DNA from: Prosopocoilus inquinatus | Lineage: Eukaryota > Arthropoda > Insecta > Coleoptera > Lucanidae | Length of the DNA stretch: 64,000 nucleotides | NCBI GenBank assembly: GCA_036172665.1 | Contig: CM069871.1 | Coordinates: 1,550,001 to 1,614,000 of the forward strand | Direction of reading: 5' to 3' | Shown: piece by piece, positions 28,601-41,001 of the stretch | Numbering within the stretch: the stretch's first letter is position 1 | How the letters are laid out: the number at the start of each line of letters is the position of its first letter | The notes under the pieces: model-generated | Told to the model about the DNA's origin: nothing | Database searches by the model: none | What the model saw: only the letters and a program-made list of their open reading frames with translations | Position numbers and translations under genes: made by a program

Positions 28601-31600
28601 GATTTAATCATCCCTTTCAAAAGTACCCGCCAAAATAGAACCACTTAAGAGAATCCAAGGTCACATACGACGGCACAAATGTTGAATTAATCCTAATTAG
28701 TATATTAGAATTAAAAAAGTATTCGAAAATCAGGTTAACAAATGCAACGCGACGTTTTAATAACGTAAGTCAAGCAGTAAAGTTCTTATACACGACGTAA
28801 TTATCAGCAGGTTTTGAAGAATGAAACCGATATTTTTTTAGATAAATTACTATTTGCCAGGAGATCAAATGAGAATGGCAATATCAAAATTAAGAACCGA
28901 CTTAATATATGCCTGTAAATTAACTATAATAGTAGGATTGGCTTAAATGTGATTAATTATTTGTGTCTGGTCTTGAAGTTTTAAGAACTTTTGCACATTT
29001 TCAGTTACCACGGAAATTATTTGCGTACAAATTGACAAAAACATATTAAAAAAAATGAATACAACAGAGGGAGAAAGTTCACTGAAAATCCCGAAAATTT
29101 CAGCATTCAAATTTGTATTTAATTAATATTATTAGAATTTATTTCTCGCTCCGATGAATTCTCAATTTCCACATTCGATCTTACTCAAGTGAACCCGATG
29201 ATTCCTCCCGGGCTTAATTTCACAGCGTATTAATTTGGTTGCTTCAACTATGCATAAAATATGTACGTATAAGCGTCAGGCGATGACTTGCCCTGCTGAA
29301 ACCTGAAACGGAAGTGACGCAGTGCTACGCGTCGATACCGCGTCGAGAGTTCGTTACTCGCCTGAAACAATTCGGCCGCCGCTGTAGTAACGAAAGCTCG
29401 CTCGAAAAGCGAACAATTAGAAAGTTCCATTCGTTATCACTTTTTTTTCGTCGCTTTCCCGAGTATTCTGCAAATGATTTTCCTTTTTTTTTTTTTTGTT
29501 TTGCGTTGTGCGAGCTTTCAGAATACTTTATGAACTCTTGTAGGTTGTTAGTCAAGTTAAGAATGGTGGATAAGTTTTGTTTTGTAACGCTTTTTCTTTA
29601 TTGTTTATTGTTCAAGTATTACGAAATTATAGCAAAAGTATTAACGAGGGTGTAAAGTTAAAGTCTCTTGTTTTAATTTCTCTTATTTAGTTTCTCTGTT
29701 GCTCTTGATTGATGATTTGTTTAGCTCCCCTGAGAAATTGTTCGGTTTCTTTTAGTTGCCGTTAGCGCCAACAGTTTTGCAAAAAAAAATCCTCCTCCAA
29801 TCTAAGCTGCCTTCTAGACCTTGACAACTTATTCATCATTTCACCTGAAGAAGCGCCAAACCGTCTACTTTTACAATAATCACAAGGTGTCCGATGAATT
29901 GTAAGTGCACGGATTATATCAATAATAACAAAATCATAATTTCTTTTTTTTTTCTTTTTATGCAGGGTTACAACTAATTAAAAGGGCCACCATGAGGATC
30001 TCGTAAACTATAAGAGATACAAAGATGGTTAAATTACAAAAAAAGTTGCGCTATTGTGGAGCCTGTCAAAATATTCAAAAAAATCTTTTCCACCTCCATT
30101 CGTTCCTGAAATATCTTCAAAAAAACTGAAAATTCTAATTTTCGAAAGAAATCTCGAATATCTTCCTTATTTATTAAAATAGAATCATGAAATTCGATAT
30201 TTTTTTGTTAATTCGATGAGCAGTCTAATAGAGTCCGAAGAAATAGGTTAGGACTGACAGTTTCGCAGATACGACTGTCAACTGAACACCCTCTATGTAT
30301 TAGTTGGATAGGGTTGTTTGTTTTGTTTACTTTTACTTAATTATAATTTTATAATATTTCTGAGTTTCCGGCTTCGTTTTTGATAACCGATGGATTAGTT
30401 TTGCTTAAGAATTGTCGTTGAATTTCTCGAAATTTTTAATTTTAAAAGTTTCTCTCACTTCTTGTTCCTTTGGATTACCTCCACTTAGCTTCTGCTTTTC
30501 AATTTTCTTTTAGAATTTTGGCGACTCTTATTATTTTTCAAATTTGTTAACGTTTTCGATCATTTCTTTTTTTGAATTAATTTTAAATAATTCTCTTAAT
30601 AATTTTCGTTTAGTTTCGCAATATTTTTAATTCTTTTAAGTTTTCTCTCTTTTTGTTACCTTTTTCATTCTTCCTTTGGATTACTTCCGCATACTTTCTC
30701 TTTTGATTGATTGGGTTGGGTTAGCATTAAAACAGTGTTTCGATTTCTTTTTTAGATTTTCGGCGATTTTTTTATTTACATTTTCCTAATTTCTCTTTTT
30801 CTCAATTATTGTTTTCCTAGATTCTGCCTCCATTTAAATTCGTCTTAGTTGGGTTGAAATCTTGGCAGTTTTTTGACAAGCTTGCTTGAGTTGGATCGCC
30901 CTTGAAACTATTTTTTTTGTCATTTTTCAACAATCTTTCTCGGAATGGCCTTGAAACTATTTTTCAAATTTTTAAACATCTTTTGACATTTCATATAATA
31001 CTTTTTCAATTTCTTAAACGTTTTTGTTTTAGAATTTTCAACGTTTTTTTGGTGGCATTTTACTTAATTAAAATTTGATTTATTTTTCAAGTTTTTGAAT
31101 AAAATTTTTCGAATTTTGTCAATTTTTTTACAAGTTTACCTGAGTTGGACTGCCATGGAAACTGTTTTGTCGGCCATTTCTTACCAATTTCTTGAAAATA
31201 TTCTCGGATCGGCCTTGAAATTATTTTTCAAGTTTTAAACGCCTTTTGACATTTCATTTAATTCTTTTTTTCTTGGGTTGGATTGGCCTTCCTTTTCAAA
31301 TTTTGATGTTCTACGCAGAGCTTCGTAATAACAATCACCGATATAGTTTATTAATTATTTTATTTGAAATCTTAATTCACTGAGCGAATTAATATGTTTT
31401 ACGATATCAACTATTGACGAATAAATCCGAAAACTTGTGCACCGATTAGGCAAGCGCGTTAAAAATGTTCTGCCTTCACCCTTTTACGTAAATAAACTTT
31501 CGCTGCAGTCTCGCTGCTAGCCATGAAAGTATTACTATTTAACGGTCCTTGGAAACAAGAAAAAGAAGAAGAAATAGGTTAGGACTGACAGTTTCGCAGA

Positions 31601-34600
31601 TACGACTGTCAACTGTCTTTTTTCTTATGCATGCTACCTTGGATATTTATACCAAGTGATACAAAAACAAAATCTGAACACGACCATACGACGACACACT
31701 TATACTTTTGTTTCAAAACAAAATACCAAGATACTACGAAAGATTTTGAAAAAAAAAAATCTAGTAGGCGGGTGCGTGTAAACATTCAGAACTAAAATTA
31801 TTATTAAAATAATAAATCTTACTCAATTATGGTACTTATTTACATTACTACATAAAAAAGTTACTTTTTAACAAAAATTCCTAGTAACTGAACGTTTTGT
31901 TTCAAAACAAAAGCAGAAACGTTCGTATGGTCGTATTCAAAAATTATTTCTGCATCACGTGCTATGAATATTTAAGGTGGCGTCCATAAGAAAAGAAACA
32001 GTTGACAGTCGTATCTACGAAACTGTCAAACCTAACCTATTTCTTCGAACTGCATTAGATTGTCTATCGAATTTAATCTAATTTTATGATTTTATCTTAA
32101 GAAATAAAGAAGATATTCGAGATTTTCGAAAATGAGGAGAATTTTCAGTTTTTTGAAGATATTTCAAAAACGAATGAAAATAGAAAAGATTTTTTTGCAT
32201 ATTTTTTTTAGACCTCAAGATAACGCAACTTTTCTGTAATTTAACCATCTTCGTAGTTCTTACAGTTTACGATATCAACATAGTGGCACTTTAATTAACG
32301 TCGTAACCCTGTAGATCTTAGATTCTGACAGTCAGAAGAAGAAGAAGAAGAAGAAGAACAAGGAAAAAATCGATTAGAATAAATTTGAAATGAAGAAATA
32401 ATTTGAACAAAAACTTCTTTTGACGAAATTAAAAAAAAAAAAAAATTGATAATTAAATAAGACATTGTTAGATTCTCATTGCATTAATTGAAACAGGTAG
32501 TACACTATACAGGAGGTTGAAAAAAATGTTTACAAATCGCTTTCATCAATTCAATCAATTTCAAATTAACAAACGACGAACAAAACACGACTTAATTTAT
32601 TTTTGATCGCGACAAGATTAATTAAAAATAAAAAAAAATGGATTGCTAATTATTTTTAAGACATTCCTGGATTCTTTCTCATCCCTTTTAATGTAAATTA
32701 ACTTTATTTATTTATTTATTGTTACAAATTAGCCGTATAGTATAATATACTTGGTGGCCTAATAATCAAACATAATTACTTACATCATAATTTTTAATTT
32801 TGTTTACACAATTTTCTAATAATTTAATCAAATCTTTTTCATTTAAATTATTCCATTCTTGTACAGTTTTAGGAAAAAGGAAAATTTATGAAGATTAGAC
32901 TTCGAAAAGGGTATTTAACAAACATTTTTGTAAAACGTATTATTAATAGCTTCAAATACACTTGCCAAAATCTCTGTTCTTAAGAAATACAGTGTGTGAC
33001 CGGATTTACTTATGAATTTTTTCGATTTTTCTAAAAAACTTATTTAGTAGAAAAGTTTCGCTTGCTTCAAAACTCTACTGAAAATAAAGCAAGACGAATA
33101 ATAAATGGTAAGCAAGCCTAACAACAATCATTTTAAATTTTAATTACGTAAGTATTTTTACAATCAATATTTTTTTTTCAAAACAAAAATCACAACTATT
33201 CCATCTCTTTTTGCAAAGCAAAATAAAAGTTACAATTGAACATGTCCTTTAAACAAGCAAAATTCTTCTATTTTACTGTTATTTAAAAAAAAAGAAAATA
33301 AAAACACTTATGTGTTAAGTAAATCTGGGCACACACTGTATATTGATTTCAAACGATATCGATTATTTTTGCGTTGATTGAAATGGCAATGTTTCGTTGT
33401 ATACTGAAGAAGCTGTCAAACAATAAATTAAATAATAATAATAATATTTATCTCAAACGTACAACGAAACGTTGACATTTAACCTAATTTTAGGAAGGAA
33501 AAGTTTTACGTATCTAATAATAATTTTTTCATCCCATAGAAAAGTGCTTCAATTTGTTGCTTAGCTTATCAATTCAAAACTTTAAGATTGTTTTTCTACG
33601 ATTAAGTTAGGTTTGCATTAAAATTTTGATACATGAAACCCCTTACATCATCCTTAAAAAAAGTTACAAAGCAAATTTGTTCGACGCTCACTATAAATTT
33701 GCAACGAAATAAATTTAATTTTTATTTGATTTTCATTTAATCTTAAGCTTGGGGGTTAAGTGGAGCCAGTTGAAAATAATTTGCCGAACTCGACTTCGCC
33801 TCCATCTCATATTTTTGTTACAAAAAAAAATAAAATAATAAAATAAATAAATAAAAATAAAAACAATTGCATTTTATTTATTTTATGTAATTCATGTATT
33901 GAATATGAAAATATAAGCCTATTATTATTATTACTATAATTAATCCAAACATATTTTGTTTCCATTTTTTTCCTTAGATCCTTCAAGGTCTTTTTGTTTG
34001 TTTTTTTATCATCCACATCCAGTTCTCTCCCTGCCATTAAATTCTTTTCGACGTTATTACCAGTTCCATCACTTTTTTGTAAACTTATCGAAGAGACGTT
34101 TTTTTTTTCTTAAATTTACTAGTTCTTGCCTCTCTTTTCATTATCCACATACAAATTCAAAAAGGCAGAAAAGAATCTTCTTCCGTTTACAATGTATTTC
34201 TCCCCCCGCCCCCCTCCTCGATCTTATCAAGTTCTTCGTTAAGATCCTTCTTTCTTCGTCATTTTCTGTCTTTCAATTTTTATTTGATTTTAACTCGTTC
34301 TTACATCTCCTTCGATTTATTTTGAATTTCAAAAATTTTCTATAATTTTTTTAAATAAAATCGCAAAGTTTTTGCTTCCTCTTTACATTCTCGTTTTTAT
34401 TTAGGTGCTTGTTCTTTATTTTCACTTTTCCTTTCCTTCCTGCTGTTTTGCAAGAGAATAAATTTAAAATGATTCTCCCCCTCCCCTCGTCCCGCATAAA
34501 ATTGCATCGTTTTTTCCTCGATTGACTGCGTCTCTTCTTCTCTAACCTCTGTAAATTTTATGTTTGCTTCTCTTTTTATTTTTACTTATTTATTCCTTGT

Positions 34601-37600
34601 TTTATATTTCGGTTTTTTTGGTTGTTATGAAAAAAAAAAACAAAAACAAAAACAAAAACAAAGGAAAAGTGTAGAAAGTAGTAGAAAGGAAAACTCACAG
34701 ATTCTACAATGACAGATAAAGCATATTGTCCTTGATAATTATCACAACGTTTGTAATTATTAATGAATTGAAACAATCGATGAGTGCATAATCGTGTTCA
34801 GTCCAAATTTACCGTGTTTGAAAAAACAACAAATAACTTTCTAGATTTTTATTTTAAGTGCACTGTTGGCGGCTTAAAATTCTTTCATATAAGGAGGATA
34901 TCTGAAGCCTCCTGAAGCCGGTAATTACTTAAAATAAAAATCCAGAGAGAAAGTTATTTGTTGTCTTCTCAAAACAGTAAATTTGGACTGAACACGGTTA
35001 TGCACTCATCGATTCAATTGTTTCGTTGCAGGTTAAAAAGCACAATTTCTTCAGGATTGCTTGCTTTGTTTTGTTTGCGGCAGTAACTTCTTCTTTATCT
35101 GTTTTTCTTTGACAGAAAATTGCACGGTTCTTGCAAATTCGCTTTTTGTCTAACTTTGTCTTTTCTTTTTTGTAATTCTTCTTCATCTGTTTTTCTTTGA
35201 CAGAAAATTGCACGGTTCTTGCAAATTCGTTTTTGGTCTAACTTTGTCTTTTATTTTTTTGTAACTTATTCTGACAATGTTAATGCATATTTCTTCTTAT
35301 CTTAGTTTTATTTTCTTTCAATGGAAGTATGACAAAAAAATATAGGCATTCATTTAAGTTCAATTTAAACACACCGACCCAATTAGGTCAAGTGCATTGC
35401 AAATTTAATACCATTTGATATCCTGATATATAGGCAACCCACATGACGCCTGTGTTAAAGCCTCTGTGGAACTGCCTACACGTTTCCAAAAATTACGCGG
35501 GCTTTCTAGTCGTCACTGGATTATTCGAGACGAGCGTGCGTAATGTTAGAAGCAGACAGACATCGATCGGCTGCTCTGAGACACGTCAAATGTGATATTA
35601 AGTTATTTTTTATTTGTTCTTTATTGCGGTTTTCTTTGTCATTTTGCAAAAAAAAACAAACAAACAAAAGTTTAGTTAGGCATGAAAAAACTATGCAGAA
35701 TTAAATAACTAATTCGACACTAAGGGCCGATTTCATAATCAAACTAAAGGAGACTTTAAAATAAAAGTCATATCCTGATGTATAAATAAGTATGTTATCG
35801 CATCTTTTTGACATATGAGTGTGACTTTAATTTTAAAGTCTCCTTTAGTTTGATTATGAAATCGGACCTAATAATTTTTAGGCAGCATCAATTTGAAACG
35901 TGCATACAACCGAAGAACCATTCTTGATTATCTTTCATAATAGCTCAGACGAGTCAGCTGCTCTGCTACGGCCCAGACGAACATCACTAATTAATAACGG
36001 CATCGAACAATCCTATTTCCGACATAACAAGGCAACATGTGCCGATGGCGAATAATCACAGGTAATTAGCACAGCTCGTGCTAACGACTTCCATTATACT
36101 ACCGGAGCTAATGTTTGATTTTGATTTGTGGCAGTTAGGTAAATCCGATGAAGCGAGCTGACTATGAGGGGAATAACACCCGACTATTATAAATTACCAA
36201 CTTATTAAATATATATTTTATTATGACATTTGTAATCCAACCCCTTCTTCACTGAGCTTGACCGGCACAGGGCAATTCGAAACCATCGAATTTATCAAGT
36301 CTCTCTTATTTATTTACTTTCGCGAAGTTCTCTGTTTCTTTCTCTGGTCTTGAATCGTTCGAGGTTTATTTCCAGCGTCTCTTTGTGCCAACTAAGAAGG
36401 TCCTCAGTATGCAGAACGTCCATCAGAGGGAAAAATCACGGACTTATCTCGGGGAAACCGTCGATTCGCAATGTCTTAAACGAGATCCGTTCGCAGGAGG
36501 CCTCGGCCTGGTTATGGTTACTTTGCAACGAACGAATCGAACACAATCCGGTAGTGGAGTCACGTTCGCAAACGTCGCTTTATAAGCGAGAGTTATTTAT
36601 AGATTCAATAAATATTATAATAGGGATGCTGCCTGCCGTCGGAGAGGAACGCGAACAGACTCAAACAGAATCAAATTCAAATCGACGCCGCGTTAAAAAT
36701 GTATCACCGACGAGGAGACGTGTTGTTTCTTCGACTTGGGATTATTGAATTCCGTTTTTAAACGTTCAAGGGGAAAAACAGGGCGAGTTCTTTTTATTTC
36801 AATGAAAGTATAACAAAAAAACTAGGGTTGCTTTGTTCCTGAAACTGAATTACAGCAATTGTATTGCAGAATTGAAATCGTTGCATCCTGATGTATAGGC
36901 AACCAACATTACACGGTAAGTGGCCTCTCTGGAACCGCCTGCACGTTTTCAAAAACATCGTGGGCTTTCTAGTCGTTACTAGGCTGTTCGAGATGAACGG
37001 ATCTGACGATAAAAGTAACCATCAACTGATCCGAGGCGAGTGTTACAATCCCACATTCCGATTGTCGAGAATGACTGTTATTTCAGGAAGTGGCGATTCG
37101 TTAAAACGCAAATTAAATCTCACTCGCTACTTTAAGAAGTTCTTCAAAGAGCATATCGCTTTTCGAGTTCGAGTTTACGTCGCCTTTTGTTACGACGTAA
37201 TATTTTGCAAAATCTGTACAGTAAAGAGACCGCTCACGCCTCGGCTGAGAGGGCTTGGAGTGACCGTTTTGGGTTTTTTAAATTTTTATTTGCGCTTCCT
37301 TTTGGTTCAGTTTAAATACGCACACTCGATTAGAGCAATTGCATTGCAGAATTGAAATCGTTGCATCCTGATGTATAGGCAACCAACTTTACACGGTAAG
37401 TCGCCTCTCTAGAACCGCCTGCACGTTTTCAAAAACATCGTGGGCTTTCCAGTCGTTACTAGACTGTTCGAGATGAACGGATCTGACGATAAAAGTAACC
37501 ATCAACTGATCCGAGGCCTGTGTTATAATTCCATATTCCGATTGTCGAGAATGACTGTTATTTCAGGAAGTGGCGATTCGTTAAAACGCAAATTAAATCT

Positions 37601-40600
37601 CACGCGCTACTTTAAGAAGTTCTTCAAAGAGCATATCGCTTTTCGAGTTCGAGGTTACGTCGCCTTTTGTTACGACGTAATATTTTGCAAAATCTGTACA
37701 GTAAAGAGACCGCTCACGCCTCGGCTGAGAGGGCTTGGAGTGACCGTTTTGGGTTTTTTAAAATTTTTATTTGCGCTTACTTTTGGTTCAGTTTAAATAC
37801 GCACACTCAATTAGAGCAATTGCATGGCAGAATTGAAATCGTTGCATCCTGATGTATAGGCAACCAACATTACACGGTAAGTGGCCTCTCTGGAACCGCC
37901 TGCACGTTTTCAAAAACATCGTGGGCTTTCCAGTCGTTACTAGACTGTTCGAGATGAACGGATCTGACGATAAAAGTAGCCATCAACTGATCCGAGGCGA
38001 GTGTTACAATTCCATATTCCGATTGTCGAGAATGACTGTTATTTCAGGAAGTTGCGAATCGTTGAAACGCAAATTAAATCTCACGCGCTACTTTAAAAGT
38101 TCTTCAAAGAGTATATCGCTTTTCGAGTTTGAGTTTACGTCGCAATATTTTGTAAGATCTGGACGGCAAAGAGACCGCTCACGCCTGAGCTGAAAATGCT
38201 TGGAGTGTCCGTTTTCGTTCTTTTTTAAATTTTTATTTGCATTTTAATAACGAACACCTGCGGACACAATTCCATTTCGCTTCCTTCCGATTAGGCTTCT
38301 ATTGCCAGGCTTTCGCGTCCAGGACTCGATTATCACGCTTTTGTGGCCAAGGTTTTCTAACCAAGGTACTCTAGCCAGGCTCTTGTGTGCCACCTGCGGT
38401 TAGGCAACAGGATTTTTCGCACAATCAAAGTGGCTTTCGAATCCTGTCAGTCTTCACCTCCGATTCTGTCAGTATGCCTTTTTTCTTTTCAATTTCCTGT
38501 CTTTTATGGCAATTGTTACGGTAATTTTGGAACGGGGGCGTACCAAGAGCAAAGCACAGTACAAAATACATTTACTATGAATAATAAAATAACTTACATG
38601 ATCTACATTAGGGGTGGTTTTTATTTTGGGGTCTTATCACTTCCGATCGCTGCTCTGTAAGGTGCGCACAAGAATTTAAAGACATGGTGACGTGTAACTT
38701 TTTAGAGTGAGGAACATCTTTCATTAACTTTATTAGCTGATATACAGGGTAGGGCAAAAGTATGGATACGGCTTAATATTCCGAAAACTGTTTGACGTAT
38801 CTATTTGAACTCTGATATGTGATTCAGAGTCAATAGGATCTACATTACCAATTTGTTTCAATTGTTTATCTGCTCTTGCTTCTGAGATCCAATGCCTATT
38901 TGATTTTTCTTAAATGACAACCTGCTGATTTTTTTCTTCTATTCAATTAATTTAATAGTTCGTTTAATTCTTTACACGACCACATAAAAATATTTATCTA
39001 TTGCATAAGAAAATTTCTAGAAGATAATGTTTGAATGAAAAAGTTAGGAAAAATGGTTTACGCTGATATTTAGTATTTGTTTTCGTGTTTTTAGGGCAAT
39101 TTTTATCAAAATTTTCTTTAGTTCTATCTTAAAAGCAAGTGATTTTACAGTTTTTTTTTTGTTAAAACTAAAATTTTTGTCGAATATCAAACAATAAACC
39201 ATTTTTCCTAACTTTTTCATTCAAACGTTTTTCTCTCGAAAATTTTCTTATGTAACTGATAAATATTTTTATGTAGTCGTTTAAAGAATTAAACGAGCTA
39301 TTACATACAGAAAAAAAATCAGCAGGTTGTCATTTAAAAAAAAAAAAACAAGTAGGCGTTGGATCTCAGAAACAAGAGCAGATAAACAATTGAAACAAAT
39401 TGGTAATATAGGTTTTATTGATTTTAAATCATACACCAAATTTCAAGTAATCAAAGAGTTTTCGAAATATTAAGCTGGATCCATACTTTTGCCCTTCCCT
39501 GTATTTCCCATAGTTATAATTATAGAGAAAATTGTTTCTATAGGAATTAGTTGACGATTAGGATTTAACCAGAGATGAAAAGACCGGGCCTTAATCTGAT
39601 TCGTTAAGATCAAAGTTAACCGGATCTTTGCACACGGCACGAAACTCAGCGGTTTTGCATTATACAAGCGTGCGTTTTGGTTCGCAGGGCCAAGGTTAGT
39701 TTTTGCACGCTTTATTATAGGTATCTTCCGCGCTTGCTTTATGGCCAACTCGCATTGCAGATTTTATTTACAAGTAATCTCAGAATGTAATTTCCATTCG
39801 CCACAGTATCTACAAGAACACCGACGATTAACAATGAAGTCTCGTGTATAAACCAAACAAAATCATTTCTTAATTTCTGGACTAAATTAAGTGCCGCCTA
39901 ATTTACGATTGTTTCTTTATTCACGCCCCTCTCGGTTGAGCCACAGGGATCGTGCCGAAGTTAGATTCCACGGCACTACATCTCGCTAGCGAACACGTCA
40001 AATGCATTAGCTTTGTACTTTTAGAAATGAATTTTTCGGGGATCAACCCCTGTATATATTTTATACTTAGTGTGAAATAATTTTAAAAAACGTATATGAC
40101 AAACTTATTTAATAAAGATACATCGAGTAAGTGTTAAGTAAATATTCAGCTTGATGGATGAGTTTGCACGTAACAGTATAAAAGTTGGGCGACGACGATG
40201 AAACCCATTAGCAGTTTCGATCTGCGTCCGTTCATCAATCACCCTCCCCCCCTCCCGAACTGAAAGACATTTCGCAAGCGTCCCGGATGTTAATGCCAAA
40301 TTAATACCTTGGAACAGGATGCTTTTTCTTACCATGTATCCATCGTACGTCCAAGAGCCGAATTTCATGAAGCAAGTCTGCTCGTCGAAGGGGAAGTACT
40401 CGACGTCTATCTCGCAGAACGACTTGTAGATGGCCGGGGGTTTCCACACGACCTTTCCGCTATGGTGCAGGATGGCCTTCGTCATTATGGTCACCTCATA
40501 GTTTCCATCCGCACTGTAAACAATAAACAACAAAACATCATCGTGATATTATGCAGCGTGAAATAATTATACGAAGTTGAATTATGAAGGGATCGATTAA

Positions 40601-41001
40601 TTAATTCGAGTGTACATATTTCATATTTACAATTTACAATCCGGTCCATCATCGAACGCATGCATTCCATTTCAAATATTTGCGGCGACGTAAATGAGAA
40701 GGCCCGCTAATTAACTCACTCACTCACTCACTCACTCACTCCCCCAATTACGTTGTTACAATTGAACCTTACTTGTTATAAAGGACGATATCTGGAAGCC
40801 ATATGTGCTCGGAAGGGACGTGCAGGGTCTCCACCCCACCATAATCCTCCGGATTCCACTTCAACTTGTAGTCGTTCCATTCCTGCAATTTCAAGCCAAA
40901 ACCAATTATGCACAGCACACGAAATCGGAAACCGAATTCAGTAACATGTTCATCACCTGTTCCACCCAGACGTTCGTGGTCATGATCTGGTTCTTCAGGT
41001 T
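22683..41001 (-). CDS. Nicotinic acetylcholine receptor alpha subunit (alpha1/2/4 type), last 5 exons
   Basis: Ligand-gated cation channel subunit of insect cholinergic synapses. Exons 41001-40957, 40882-40773, 40513-40333, 24152-23238 and 22886-22683 join in phase to 484 residues. The 45-nt exon [15 protein letters not shown] is the classic nAChR mini-exon. Residues (partial numbering): ligand-binding [17 protein letters not shown]; Cys-loop C85-C99 (FPFDEQTC); [10 protein letters not shown] with vicinal cysteines 158-159, which define an alpha subunit; TM1 from about 177 ([20 protein letters not shown]); TM2 [22 protein letters not shown]3; a large cytoplasmic loop ending [12 protein letters not shown]; and TM4 before the stop at 22683. 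The signal peptide and first ligand-binding exons are not visible and must lie right of 41001. Intron 24153-40332 is 16.2 kb. The exact paralogue is uncertain. Confidence 0.94.
24640..25430. repeat. Degenerate tandem array, period about 130 bp (A-rich strand)
   Basis: A block like AATTAACCAxxCAGAGxCAATTCAACTCAAATCAATTTAAT recurs near 24738, 24880, 25013, 25143, 25275 and 25390. It is strongly purine/A-biased on the plus strand and lies in the large nAChR intron directly next to the 300-bp array. Confidence 0.75.
25600..28345. repeat. Satellite-like tandem array, period about 300 bp, about 9 units
   Basis: The anchor CCGAACTCAACTGAGCTTAA recurs near 25620, 25907, 26213, 26534, 26828, 27133, 27417, 27732, 28036 and 28322, spaced 284-321 bp. 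Units share CAATTGCAATTAAGGCCAAC and CTACCCAACCCAAACAACAA blocks and are diverged by substitutions and small indels. No ORF is conserved. The array sits in the 16.2 kb nAChR intron, and its complement-like T-rich sequence recurs at about 30.4-31.3 kb. Confidence 0.85.
28346..29962. other. nAChR intron, no feature seen
   Basis: Mixed AT-rich sequence without a recognisable gene or clear repeat. Overlapping opposite-strand frames near 29.3-29.6 kb show no domain. Confidence 0.5.
29963..32311. mobile_element. Foldback-type element with about 330-bp terminal inverted repeats
   Basis: The left arm (29963-30290) begins CAGGGTTACAACTAATTAAA. The right arm (about 31990-32311) ends in the inverse (GTAACCCTG) and mirrors it through GATGGTTAAATTACA, TGAAATATCTTC and GAAATAGGTTAGGACTGACA. 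A third copy of the inner segment (31572-31616) together with the right arm forms a second, inner foldback. The interior 30.4-31.3 kb is T-rich repeat resembling the complement of the satellite. No transposase ORF. It lies within the nAChR intron. Confidence 0.7.
32333..32357. repeat. GAA trinucleotide microsatellite
   Basis: About eight consecutive AGA/GAA units just outside the right end of the foldback element. Confidence 0.85.
32990..33338. mobile_element. Tc1/mariner-type MITE with TA target duplication
   Basis: Ends CAGTGTGTGACCGGATTTAC (left) and, in inverse, CAGTGTGTGCCCAGATTTAC (right), with TA on both flanks (32988-32989, 33339-33340). It is 349 bp long with no ORF. Confidence 0.75.
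33341..34760. other. nAChR intron, T-rich, no gene seen
   Basis: Pyrimidine-rich plus strand with a short CAAAAA run at 34637-34660. Frames are low-complexity (FLFLFF types) and not credible as protein. Confidence 0.5.
34764..35027. mobile_element. Foldback MITE with about 98-bp inverted arms
   Basis: The left arm starts GAATTGAAACAATCGATGAG. The right arm ends CATCGATTCAATTGTTTC and mirrors the left through GTGTTCAGTCCAAATTTACC and AACAAATAACTTTCT to TTTTATTTTAAGT. The loop is about 65 bp. Confidence 0.8.
35083..35260. repeat. 89-bp tandem duplication
   Basis: Two copies start at 35083 and 35172, each with CTTTGACAGAAAATTGCACG and TCTAACTTTGTCTTTT. A third start (GTAACTTATT) lies at 35261. 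Confidence 0.85.
35310..35600. repeat. Diverged single copy of the 480-bp repeat unit
   Basis: It shares, in order, ATATAGGCAACC (35431), CCTCTGTGGAACTGCCT, GGGCTTTCTAGTCGTCACT and ATTATTCGAGACGA with the tandem units at 36852-38230, with many substitutions. Confidence 0.65.
35724..35868. mobile_element. Tourist-like MITE with TAA target duplication, well preserved
   Basis: Left GGGCCGATTTCATAATCAAA and right, in inverse, GGTCCGATTTCATAATCAAA, extending to about 45-bp arms (CTAAAGGAGACTTTAAAAT). TAA flanks at 35721-35723 and 35869-35871. Same family as 6000-6125. Confidence 0.8.
35872..36851. other. nAChR intron, no gene seen
   Basis: Less AT-biased than its surroundings. Two overlapping frames near 36350-36748 have no recognisable domain. 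It may hold unique, possibly regulatory, sequence; nothing specific is seen. Confidence 0.45.
36852..38230 (+). repeat. 480-bp tandem repeat, 2.9 copies
   Basis: The anchor ATTGAAATCGTTGCATCCTG occurs at 36872, 37351 and 37832 (periods 479-481). Copies 1 and 2 are almost identical and copy 3 is more diverged and truncated. Each has TATAGGCAACCAAC followed by GAACCGCCTGCACG, the palindromic end motif seen in the sws intron. The frames of 113-154 codons seen here repeat with the unit, have no known domain and break in copy 3. Confidence 0.9.
38745..39501. mobile_element. Large palindromic Tc1/mariner-type MITE, arms about 330 bp, TA target duplication
   Basis: Left CAGGGTAGGGCAAAAGTATG and right, in inverse, CAGGGAAGGGCAAAAGTATG, with TA on both sides (38743-38744, 39502-39503). 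The arms mirror each other through TTGTTTCAATTGTTTATCTG, GACAACCTGCTGATTTTTTT and AAAAATGGTTTA near the centre. No coding capacity. Confidence 0.85.
40714..40741. repeat. CACT tetranucleotide microsatellite in nAChR intron
   Basis: About six ACTC units between two nAChR exons (introns 40514-40772), on the 5' side of the Cys-loop exon. Confidence 0.9.

Noticed and set aside
29840..29870. Possible hammerhead core CTGAAGAAGCGCC followed by AAACCGTC
   Set aside because: No stem II can form between the core halves and no stem I was found; probably chance or too decayed to claim.
33395..33475. Hammerhead-like ACTGAAGAAGCTGTCAAAC with nearby CGAAACGTTG
   Set aside because: The two halves are separated by an AT run without a stem II; not supportable.
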